Below are positions 52,688-59,766 of a stretch of 64,000 nucleotides of DNA, piece after piece. Numbering within the stretch: position 1 is the first letter of the stretch; every line of letters begins with the position of its first letter. Position numbers and translations under genes: made by a program. Source of the DNA: JAVKLU01 sp031538895 (lineage in GTDB: Bacteria; Pseudomonadota; Gammaproteobacteria; Burkholderiales; Burkholderiaceae). The DNA is taken from contig JAVKLU010000041.1 of assembly GCA_031538895.1 (NCBI GenBank), positions 6,829-70,828 on the forward strand. The letters are read 5' to 3'. The notes under the pieces are model-generated. The model was not told the DNA's origin, searched no databases, and worked only from the letters and a program-made list of their open reading frames with translations.

Positions 52688-53060
52688 TTACAAAACCGCA
52701 GGTTCAAACATCTCTTGAAGAATTTTAAGCGTGCGCGTCAAGGTGTTCGGATGCACAGCCCCCACCCGCTGCACCAGGCGCTGTTTGTCCAAGGTTCGAA
52801 TTTGATCGAGCAAAATCAGACCTTGCTTACCTTGAAAAGTAAGCGGGATTCTGAACGCCGCTGGGTGCGAACCCGTGGTCATGGGGGCCACGATCACAGT
52901 GCGCAGGTGTTGGTGCATCTCGTTGGGTGAAATCACTACACAGGGCCGCGTTTTGTGGATTTCGCTACCCATCAGTGGAGTCCAGCGCAGCTAGACAAAT
53001 ATCGCCAGTTTGCAACAAGGCGTTCACCAGTGTAAGACGCTCACCATTGCAAGACCTCAT
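52688..53060 (-). pseudogene. mazF: MazF/PemK-type toxin gene with a +1 frameshift
   Basis: Ribosome-independent mRNA interferase family. From the ATG at 53060, which overlaps the antitoxin stop, one frame reads ...LLQTGDICLAALDSTDG and meets TAG. The frame one base further on continues SEIHKTRPCVVISP through VIVAPMTTGS and GLILLDQIRTLDKQRLV to the stop at 52688. The two join exactly at the GGG at 52968-52970, where one G too many breaks the gene. An internal ATG (52972) could express only the C-terminal 94 residues, without the first strands of the toxin fold. A sequencing error or programmed slip at GGG-TAG cannot be excluded. Confidence 0.8.
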
Positions 53061-53289
53061 CGCCCTCGTTGGCCAGAGCTGGCCAAATCAAGGCATCGTC
53101 CGCTTGCGCGGCAATACGCTGCGCATCTTGGGCCCAGCCGATGCGTGGCTGGTTTTTGATGGGCCGAATTTCAATCACGCCTTTGTTCAAAACCAGTTCG
53201 GCCAGATCTGTCAAACCAGTTTCAACAAGAATCGGTTTTGGAATCAAAACGCCGTGCGAATTGCCCATTTTGCGAATAGAAACTTGCAT
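53041..53289 (-). CDS. mazE: MazE/AbrB-type antitoxin
   Basis: An 82-aa SpoVT/AbrB-fold antitoxin: MQVSIRKMGNSHGVLIPKPI is the DNA-binding swapped-hairpin signature of MazE, and the acidic C-terminal part would wrap the toxin. The start ATG at 53289 has an excellent ribosome site (AAGGAG, six bases upstream). The reading frame is intact, although its toxin partner is frameshifted. The stop region overlaps the toxin start by 20 bases. In this family the antitoxin, with the toxin, usually represses its own promoter. Confidence 0.9.
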   Translation of the reverse strand: MQVSIRKMGNSHGVLIPKPILVETGLTDLAELVLNKGVIEIRPIKNQPRIGWAQDAQRIAAQADDALIWPALANEGDEVLQW

Positions 53290-53612
53290 GTTGATCTCCT
53301 TAAAAAGTTAGCACAATGTTAGCTCGGCTTGAGATCCTTTCTTCAGCCAAACCGTTTCATAGATTTTGTCCAGCCGCGCCTTTACAGTAAAGCTGTCGAA
53401 TGGGTAGATGGTGATGAAGGACAGTAGGAATCACACCAGTAACAAGACTCCACATTGCAACTATTTTGACATTTAACTATGTAGAAATATCAATCACCAG
53501 AGCGTCCAAAAGCACTGAAACGATCACCACAGCTTGCTATGTATGCGCTTTCTGCGCCTCACACGACGGAGGGGCTTGTGGTGCCTTGGGATATTTGTTC
53601 AGCCTTCAGCAA
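53290..53612. other. Gap between mazE and the DUF1566-associated gene
   Basis: About 323 bases with no credible complete gene. On the minus strand, a 40-codon open stretch without an ATG (ending at 53317) reads FITIYPFDSFTVKARLDKIY and so on; it could be a remnant of a lost gene, but nothing matches it. The promoter of mazEF should be within this region. The stretch marks the middle of an accessory patch between the decarboxylase gene and dedA. Confidence 0.45.
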
Positions 53613-54116
53613 TCAACGCCTCCATTCCGATCGCATACTTGGGTAGGAAAATGTGACCTTGGGGATTATTTTTCCCGACAGCAAATCAGCCTTAAAACGG
53701 GGGGCTTGCGCCAGTGGAACGGATGTAGTGACATCGCCCAGCAAAACACCTGCGCTACCCAGCAACTTGGCGGTGAACACTTGCTTGTCGGCATCGTAGA
53801 CAATGTTTTGCAACACAGGATCGCCCAATTGAACCCTTGCTACCAATTCCCAAGCTTTTAACAAAGCGCTGCGGTAGGCTTGGGGGTCGGTTTTGCGAAC
53901 TTCGGCCTGTGCGCGTGCGGCTGCATTGTCGGCTTCTTTTTTGGCTTGTTGCTGCGACGCGGCGTTGTAGTCGCGCAAAGCGGATTGGTAAGCATACTCG
54001 GCGTTTTCCTTGGAACTTTTTTCTGCCTGTTGTTTACGGGCCTCAAAAGCGGAGGTCGTTTCAAATTCACCCTTGACTGATATGGATATTGGCTTGGCTT
54101 GAAACGCTTCGCGCAA
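53613..54116 (-). pseudogene. Probable C-terminal half of a split secreted protein
   Basis: A 167-codon reading frame with no ATG at its head; the first possible start is a TTG at 54116. Residues 15-60 are charged and Ala/Gln-rich (GEFETTSAFEARKQQAEKSS), likely a coiled coil. The end (VYDADKQVF-like IVYDADKQVFTAKLLGS, TTSVPLAQAPRFKADLL) looks like a beta domain common at the C-termini of secreted Burkholderiales proteins. It is in the same frame as the DUF1566 gene upstream, and the frame between them (54155-54117, APALVIVSRPKLPL) is open apart from one TAA at 54156-54158. I therefore read the two as one gene cut by a nonsense change; two separate cistrons remain possible. Confidence 0.55.
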
Positions 54117-54155
54117 CGGTAGCTTTGGCCGGCTTACTATTACCAGCGCAGGCGC

Positions 54156-54971
54156 TTAGTAGGTATCTTCAAGAGCAAACGCTTTCAAACGGGTGGCCAA
54201 TTGCTGCACATCCACAGTCGGCACACTAGACGGCACATTGAACGGCAGAGCCGGTTGATTACCTGCCATTTTGGACTCCCAAGGCAGGGACACAGTACCC
54301 AAGTTTTGCTCCAGCATGCCGCCTTGCGCCCAAACCTTCTGGGCAAAGTCGGCTTGCTGGGGCAGCTTGCGATCCAACACAAAAGTCAAAGCGGGTTCGC
54401 CACCCAAGAACTGACTTTCACGCACCAACCGAACTTGAAGGTCGTAGCTGCGGTAGTAACCGCCGACGCTGCCGTTGAGAAAATTGACCACCCAAGCGTT
54501 GAAGCTATAGCCCACATACGGCGAAGATGTCCAAAACCATTTGTTTGGGGTTTCTGGAAACACCGATCTGTTGATGGTAGGCTTGTGGCTGCCATCAGCA
54601 CAAGTCTCTTTAAAAGTACCGCCACCTTGACCTTGCACGGTGACAAATTCATTCTTCTCCCCTGCACTGCAAATCCTCAGCGACACCAACTGTGCCACGC
54701 TGGGCACCACCCAGCCTGTGCGTGACCGCGCTGCCGCTGCAGCGTCGTCAAAAGTAAATTCCTGCCCCGTACCCACACAAGTTTGCCCATTCCAGCTTTG
54801 TCCCAAGCTACAACGCATCCACACCCAGCCGGTAGTACGGTCCCAAACTTCATCCCCTGCTTTGTTGACGACAAAGTTGTTTGCCTGTACTGTGTAAGCC
54901 AGCGCACTCAGGCAAACGGCCAGCAATAAGCTGACAATCGAAAAATTGAATCGAAAAGTTTGAATAGACAT
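54156..54971 (-). CDS. DUF1566 (Lcl C-terminal-like) secreted protein, likely truncated
   Basis: A 271-aa exported protein. Residues 1-30 are a signal peptide (FSIVSLLLAVCLSALAYTVQ, cleavage near QA-NN). Residues 40-190 carry the DUF1566 pattern: GWVWMRCSLGQSWNGQTCVG, FDDAAAAARSRTGWVVPSVA, KWFWTSSPYVGYSFNAWVVN and DLQVRLVRES. The family is common in outer-surface and secreted proteins but has no firm biochemical role. The C-terminal stretch after residue 195 is unlike the domain, and the same frame continues after the TAA, which suggests that the full protein was about 450 aa. Confidence 0.75.
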   Translation of the reverse strand: MSIQTFRFNFSIVSLLLAVCLSALAYTVQANNFVVNKAGDEVWDRTTGWVWMRCSLGQSWNGQTCVGTGQEFTFDDAAAAARSRTGWVVPSVAQLVSLRICSAGEKNEFVTVQGQGGGTFKETCADGSHKPTINRSVFPETPNKWFWTSSPYVGYSFNAWVVNFLNGSVGGYYRSYDLQVRLVRESQFLGGEPALTFVLDRKLPQQADFAQKVWAQGGMLEQNLGTVSLPWESKMAGNQPALPFNVPSSVPTVDVQQLATRLKAFALEDTY

Positions 54972-55000
54972 GTGGGGTGTTCTTTAATAAAAAAACTTTC

Positions 55001-55660
55001 TTAATTGGACGTGATTGCCGAACGAATAATGCGCCACAAAACACTCAACACAACCGGTACCAGCGCCGACAATAAACCGATCAAAACAATTGTGTGCAAG
55101 TGATCGCGAACTAGCGGTAAATTACCAAAGAAATATCCGCCGGTGATCAAACTGATAATCCACAAAAGCGCACCGGCCACATTAAACATCTGAAACGTTT
55201 TTTGCGGCATCTGGGCGATCCCCGCAACAAAGGGCGCGAAAGTTCGCACTACAGGGATAAAACGCGCGGCAATAATGGTTTTGCCACCATGTTTTTGATA
55301 AAAAATTTGAGTTTTCTGCAAAGCCCGCTGATCAATCAAACCAATCAAACGTGCAAAACCTTTACTTTGATCGCTCAAACATTGCTTGCCAAACCAACGG
55401 CCACATAAAAAATTTACGGTATTACCTAGAATTGCCGCACTGATCAAAATCACACTCAAAAAAATCGGATCGATCGAACCGTTTGCCGCTAGAGCGCCGG
55501 CAACAAACAACAAAGAATCGCCGGGCAAAAATGGAACCAGCACTAATCCTGTTTCAAGAAAAATAATTAGGAATAAAAAAACATAAAGCCAATAGCCGTA
55601 ATTTTCGGCCAGAAAGGCTAAATGTTTATCGAGATGTAGGACCAGATCAAAAAAACTCAT
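55001..55660 (-). CDS. DedA-family membrane protein
   Basis: A 219-221 aa DedA/VTT-domain membrane protein, about five helices. Landmarks are ETGLVLVPFLPGDSLLFVAG near residue 38, KHGGKTIIAARFIPVVRTFA near residue 125 and GYFFGNLPLVRDH near the end. DedA proteins are undecaprenyl-phosphate or phospholipid flippases or affect membrane potential; the member-specific role is not known here. ATGs at 55666 and 55660 are both possible; the second is better spaced from the GAAGG ribosome site. Confidence 0.92.
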   Translation of the reverse strand: MSFFDLVLHLDKHLAFLAENYGYWLYVFLFLIIFLETGLVLVPFLPGDSLLFVAGALAANGSIDPIFLSVILISAAILGNTVNFLCGRWFGKQCLSDQSKGFARLIGLIDQRALQKTQIFYQKHGGKTIIAARFIPVVRTFAPFVAGIAQMPQKTFQMFNVAGALLWIISLITGGYFFGNLPLVRDHLHTIVLIGLLSALVPVVLSVLWRIIRSAITSN

Positions 55661-55677
55661 CAACATCGCCTTCGTTT

Positions 55678-57522
55678 TTACACTGTGGGTTGGGCTAAAA
55701 CAACTGGTGCTGTCGCTTGACGTAAACGAATGTGTAATTCGCGTAATTGTTTCTCATCCACCGGACTTGGCGCACTGGTCAACAAACACTGCGCGCGCTG
55801 CGTTTTAGGGAAAGCAATCACATCACGAATCGATTCTGCACCCGTCATCAGCGTCACCATGCGATCCAAACCAAACGCTAAACCACCATGCGGTGGCGCG
55901 CCATATTGAAGCGCATCCAATAAAAATCCAAATTTTTCTTGTGCTTCTTCTACACCGATATTCAAGGCGCTAAATACTTGTTGCTGCACATCTGCACGGT
56001 GAATGCGAATCGAACCGCCGCCCATTTCCCAACCGTTTAATACGAGATCGTAGGCTTTGGCCAAACATTTTTCAGGCGCGTCAACCAAGAATGCTTCATG
56101 GCCGTCTTTTGGCGCAGTAAACGGATGATGGCAGGCGTTCCAACGTTTCGCATCAGGGTCATATTCAAACATCGGAAAATCAATCACCCACAATGGTTTC
56201 CAGGATTTGGTAAATAAGGCTTCCTTCTGACCAAATTCTGAATGGCCAATTTTGATGCGCAAAGCGCCTATCGCATCATTCACCACGCGCGCGCTATCAG
56301 CCCCAAAGAAAATTAAATCGCCATTTTTGGCGCCAGTACGTTCAATAATGATTGTCAAAATTTCATCGCTGATATTTTTTACAATGGGTGACTGCAAACC
56401 CTCGCGCCCTTTGGTGACATCATTGACTTTGATATACGCTAAACCTTTCGCCCCATAAATCGCGACAAAAGTCGTATACGCATCGATTTCCGAACGCGAC
56501 ATTCCACCATCTTCACGCCCACCACCAGGAATACGCAATGCCACCACACGCCCGTCTTTCATATTAGCGGCGTTCGCAAACACTTTGAAATCAACCGCTT
56601 TCATCACATCGGTTAATTCAGTAAATTCCAGTGCGACGCGCAGATCAGGTTTGTCGGAACCAAAACGATGCATTGCTTCGCCGTAAGTCATGACAGGAAA
56701 ATCTGCTGGCAGATTGACTTGTAAGCACGAAGCGAACACTTCACGCACCATGCGTTCAAACAAAGCGCGAATTTCGTCCTCATTCATGAATGAAGTTTCA
56801 CAATCGATTTGCGTGAATTCAGGTTGACGATCAGCGCGCAAATCCTCATCACGAAAGCACTTTGTGATTTGATAGTAACGATCAAAGTTAGCCACCATTA
56901 ACAATTGTTTAAACAATTGCGGTGATTGCGGCAAAGCAAAAAATTGACCCTCATTTACGCGTGAAGGGACCAAATAATCTCGCGCACCTTCAGGTGTGGA
57001 TTTGGTCAACATTGGGGTTTCAATATCAATAAACCCTTCTTGGTGTAAAAATGAACGTACCGCAAAAGCCACGTTGTAACGCAGGCGTAAATTATCTTGC
57101 ATTTGTGGACGACGCAAATCGATCACTCGATGGGTCAAGCGCGTGTTTTCTGATAAATTTTCATCATCTAATTGAAAAGGTGGCGTCACCGAAGGATTTA
57201 ACACCTCAAGGCTTTGCGCCAAAATTTCAATCGCACCTGTTCTCAAATTATGATTGGCCGTACCTTCTAATCGATGACGAACAAGACCCTGCACACGAAT
57301 ACAAAATTCATTGCGTAATGTTTCAGCAAGACTGAACAAGGCTGCATTAGTTGGATCACACACCACTTGTACCAAGCCTTCACGATCACGTAAATCAATA
57401 AAAATTACACCACCATGATCGCGGCGGCGATGAACCCAGCCGCACAAAGACACCGAGCTTTGTAATTGTTCGGTCGTGACATGACCGCAATAGTGGGAGC
57501 GTAAAGAAATAGCAGAAGACAT
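55678..57522 (-). CDS. aspS: Aspartyl-tRNA synthetase
   Basis: Class II synthetase of bacterial length (614 aa). It has an N-terminal OB-fold anticodon domain ([20 protein letters not shown] near residue 28), class II motif 1 and motif 2 ([20 protein letters not shown] near residue 215), a GAD insertion domain (about 290-420) and motif 3 at [15 protein letters not shown] near residue 555. Whether it is discriminating, or also charges tRNA-Asn, cannot be told; that depends on the presence of gatCAB elsewhere. It is upstream of dedA on the same strand. Confidence 0.97.
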   Translation of the reverse strand: MSSAISLRSHYCGHVTTEQLQSSVSLCGWVHRRRDHGGVIFIDLRDREGLVQVVCDPTNAALFSLAETLRNEFCIRVQGLVRHRLEGTANHNLRTGAIEILAQSLEVLNPSVTPPFQLDDENLSENTRLTHRVIDLRRPQMQDNLRLRYNVAFAVRSFLHQEGFIDIETPMLTKSTPEGARDYLVPSRVNEGQFFALPQSPQLFKQLLMVANFDRYYQITKCFRDEDLRADRQPEFTQIDCETSFMNEDEIRALFERMVREVFASCLQVNLPADFPVMTYGEAMHRFGSDKPDLRVALEFTELTDVMKAVDFKVFANAANMKDGRVVALRIPGGGREDGGMSRSEIDAYTTFVAIYGAKGLAYIKVNDVTKGREGLQSPIVKNISDEILTIIIERTGAKNGDLIFFGADSARVVNDAIGALRIKIGHSEFGQKEALFTKSWKPLWVIDFPMFEYDPDAKRWNACHHPFTAPKDGHEAFLVDAPEKCLAKAYDLVLNGWEMGGGSIRIHRADVQQQVFSALNIGVEEAQEKFGFLLDALQYGAPPHGGLAFGLDRMVTLMTGAESIRDVIAFPKTQRAQCLLTSAPSPVDEKQLRELHIRLRQATAPVVLAQPTV

Positions 57523-57618
57523 AAAAATGTTAAAAAATTGATCAAAAAATAATTCGAAATAGACGTATCCGAAACATCGAATACGTCAAAAATTACGCAA
57601 ATACACTAGGAAAATCGA

Positions 57619-57666
57619 GCAGGTTTATCAGCGAGTTTGTTGGCAGGTTTGTTAGCAGATTTGTTA
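57619..57666. repeat. Four-unit 12-base tandem repeat after aspS-side of DUF502
   Basis: GCAGGTTTATCA, GCGAGTTTGTTG, GCAGGTTTGTTA and GCAGATTTGTTA follow one another from 57619 to 57666 with no spacers. On the minus strand one frame reads NKSANKPANKLADKPA, but it has no start codon and is not in the DUF502 frame, so I treat it as a noncoding array in the 175-base gap. Confidence 0.85.
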
Positions 57667-57697
57667 TTACGCTCTGATTTTATGAGAGGCCATCACA

Positions 57698-58303
57698 TCA
57701 CGTTTTTTTAACTGGAACCACACCCATAGACACCACGTACTTTAGGGCCTCGTCAACCGAAATCGACAATTCAATGATCTCGTCTTGCGGAACGAGTAAG
57801 AAAAAACCTGAAGTCGGATTAGGTGTTGTCGGTAAAAACACACTCACATGGGGACGTTCTAAGGCTAGTGCAATTGAGCCATCCGGTGCTCCCGTTAAAA
57901 ACCCAATCGCCCAAGTGTTGTGATGGGGATAACGAATCAAAACGGCTTTGCTAAACGCTTTGCCACTAGATGACAACAAGGTATCTGAAACCTGTTTCAC
58001 ACTGCTGTAAATTGAATTGACCACTGGAATTCGCGCAAACAAACGTTCGCTGATGCGCAATAATTGCCCTCCCAAAAAATTTCGCGCAATCAAACCCGTG
58101 ATCAAAATAATCACTATTGTTAAGACACTGCCCAAGCCAGGAATATCAAAACCCAACAAAGACTCTGGCCGCCAACTGTAGGGCAAGAGTAATAAAGATT
58201 TATCCAATACGCCGATAAAGCCATTCAATACCCACAAAGTAATACTGATCGGGACTAAAACCAGTAATCCTGCTAAAAAAACTCGTCTTAACGCAATTAA
58301 CAT
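57698..58303 (-). CDS. DUF502 membrane protein
   Basis: A 201-aa protein of the DUF502 family with two N-terminal hydrophobic helices (FLAGLLVLVPISITLWVLNG and LGSVLTIVIILITGLIARNF) and a soluble C-terminal part containing IPVVNSIYSSVKQVSDTLLS, FLTGAPDGSIAL and FLPTTPNPTSGFFLLVP, all family landmarks. The function is unknown. I use the ATG at 58303, because the longer frame to 58462 overlaps the zinc-ribbon gene in another frame and is Gln/Leu junk. It is located between fmdB-like and aspS, its usual neighbours in betaproteobacteria. Confidence 0.9.
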   Translation of the reverse strand: MLIALRRVFLAGLLVLVPISITLWVLNGFIGVLDKSLLLLPYSWRPESLLGFDIPGLGSVLTIVIILITGLIARNFLGGQLLRISERLFARIPVVNSIYSSVKQVSDTLLSSSGKAFSKAVLIRYPHHNTWAIGFLTGAPDGSIALALERPHVSVFLPTTPNPTSGFFLLVPQDEIIELSISVDEALKYVVSMGVVPVKKT

Positions 58304-58310
58304 AGGATGA

Positions 58311-58610
58311 TTAGTGGCAAACACAACTGCCGCCACATGAGGAGGTATCAGTTTTTGCCTTGGATTCAGAAGAAGCGGCTGAAGGAGTTGTTGAAGGATT
58401 TTCTGAAGACGATGCTGAAGAAGTTGCTGCCGGCGTTTTAAAGTCAGTCGCGTAATAGCCACTGCCTTTGAGTTGAAAACCCGCAGCCGTCAATTGCTTG
58501 ACCATTTTTGTCGCAGAGCAATGCGGACAAGCAGGTGCGGGCGCAGAAACTTTTTGCAGCAGTTCGCTGTCGCGACCACAAGCATCGCAACGATAGGCAT
58601 AAATGGGCAT
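58311..58610 (-). CDS. FmdB-family zinc-ribbon protein
   Basis: A 99-aa protein starting MPIYAYRCDACGRDSELLQK, with a second CxxC pair in CPHCSATKMVKQLTAAGF, forming a small zinc ribbon as in FmdB regulators. A Ser/Glu/Ala-rich linker follows, with a closing CGGSCVCH that could bind a further metal. A ribosome site AGGAG lies nine bases before the ATG at 58610. It is seven bases upstream of the DUF502 gene. The role is unknown; regulatory or ribosome-linked roles have been proposed for the family. Confidence 0.9.
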   Translation of the reverse strand: MPIYAYRCDACGRDSELLQKVSAPAPACPHCSATKMVKQLTAAGFQLKGSGYYATDFKTPAATSSASSSENPSTTPSAASSESKAKTDTSSCGGSCVCH

Positions 58611-58681
58611 AAAAACTCCTTAATTCAATAGAATAACAACAGAACAAAAACTTTCAATGAATCTGATTATAAAGACGGACT

Positions 58682-58728
58682 TCTCGAGTAGGTTTATCTC
58701 GAGTAGGTTTTATCTTGATTAGGCTTTA
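58682..58728. repeat. Fifteen/sixteen-base tandem repeat at the murB stop
   Basis: Three units, TCTCGAGTAGGTTTA (58682), TCTCGAGTAGGTTTTA (58697) and TCTTGATTAGGCTTTA (58713), lie head to tail. Read on the minus strand each begins with TAAA, and the first of them is the murB stop codon itself, so the stop-containing end of the gene appears to have been duplicated twice. Confidence 0.85.
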
Positions 58729-59766
58729 ATGAGTTGCGTCCAAAATTCGGGGTTCGATTTCTAACCCAATCCCAAATTGGACTTGGACTTTCGTTTGAAT
58801 GCTATGTGCAAAACTCAATAATTGCTCCGCCTGCGCGCCACCGTAATTCACCACAATTAAGGCATGATGCTCGTAAATTCCCACACTGCCATCACGAAAA
58901 CCTTTCAAACCCATTTGTTCAATCAACCACGCGGCAGATAATTTGTAGTGTGAGCCTTCAGGAAAAACCACCAACTGTGGAAATCGTTTTTTAAGATCAG
59001 CGCAACACTCTTTAGTCACAATCGGATTCTTAAAAAAACTCCCCGCATTGGCGAGATGTTTGGGATCAGGCAGTTTTTGAGCGCGCAAGGTCACAATAAA
59101 ATCAGCCACCTGGGCTATCGTATCCATCGCTGTCCTTGATGCTCGCGCAAAATCACCGTAATCCAATTGCACTTTTCGAGGATTTTTATGCAACTCAAAA
59201 TCAACCGCAACAATCATTCCACAATCGGCCAACTGATTTTTAAAAATGCTTTCGCGGTAGGAAAAAGCGCATTCACTAGCAGATAAAACGCGTATTTCTT
59301 GCGTGACAAAATCAAAAAAATGCACACCAATAATGGTGTTTTTAACTTCAACGCCATACGCACCAATGTTTTGAATTGGCGCGGCGCCGACTGTTCCTGG
59401 TATCGCAATCAGGTTCTCGATTCCGGCATACGCCTTTTGCACAGTCCAACACACAAATTGATTCCATGATTCGCCACTGGCCACGCGCAGGGTAATTTTT
59501 TCAATCGTCTCTGCGATCACTTCAATCCCGCGCAATTGATTACGCACTACGATTGCTGCTAAAAATTGCGGCGCAATGACATTACTGCCACCACCCAAAA
59601 TACAAATTGACAATCCCGTTTGATCACGTAGCGCCATGGCTTTCGGCAATTGCGAACGCTCTTTTAACTCAAGCAAATAACGCGCCTGCGCGTGCAAAGC
59701 CAAGGTATTAAAAGATGTCAAATCAGCATTTTGAGTAATTTTGATATTTGTCGATTTTTGCTTCAT
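58726..59766 (-). CDS. murB: UDP-N-acetylenolpyruvoylglucosamine reductase
   Basis: FAD-dependent reductase (346 aa) that completes UDP-MurNAc in peptidoglycan synthesis. FAD-binding motifs CILGGGSNVIAP near residue 53 and NLIAIPGTVGAAPIQNIGAY near residue 117 are clear. The catalytic serine is in NAGSFFKNPIV near residue 240, and the Tyr-containing insertion AFSYRESIFKNQL is typical of type I MurB. It starts on the base after the purL stop. Neighbours: purL upstream, FmdB-type gene downstream. Confidence 0.96.
   Translation of the reverse strand: MKQKSTNIKITQNADLTSFNTLALHAQARYLLELKERSQLPKAMALRDQTGLSICILGGGSNVIAPQFLAAIVVRNQLRGIEVIAETIEKITLRVASGESWNQFVCWTVQKAYAGIENLIAIPGTVGAAPIQNIGAYGVEVKNTIIGVHFFDFVTQEIRVLSASECAFSYRESIFKNQLADCGMIVAVDFELHKNPRKVQLDYGDFARASRTAMDTIAQVADFIVTLRAQKLPDPKHLANAGSFFKNPIVTKECCADLKKRFPQLVVFPEGSHYKLSAAWLIEQMGLKGFRDGSVGIYEHHALIVVNYGGAQAEQLLSFAHSIQTKVQVQFGIGLEIEPRILDATH

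Noticed and set aside
52965..52972. TAG or TGA recoding in this genome to explain the broken toxin
   Set aside because: Many intact genes here end in TAA, TGA or TAG with normal family lengths, so the standard bacterial code applies.
53317..53440. 40-codon open stretch upstream of mazE on the minus strand
   Set aside because: No start codon and an in-frame TGA at its head; it may be a relict but cannot be supported as a gene.
57606..57697. Possible readthrough tail of DUF502 encoded by the 12-base repeats
   Set aside because: The NKPA-type frame is not the frame that follows the DUF502 stop; the DUF502 frame meets a TAA a few codons later.
58304..58462. Long N-terminal extension of the DUF502 protein
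   Set aside because: It overlaps the FmdB-type gene in another frame and encodes low-complexity Gln/Leu/Arg sequence; the family starts near MLIALRR.
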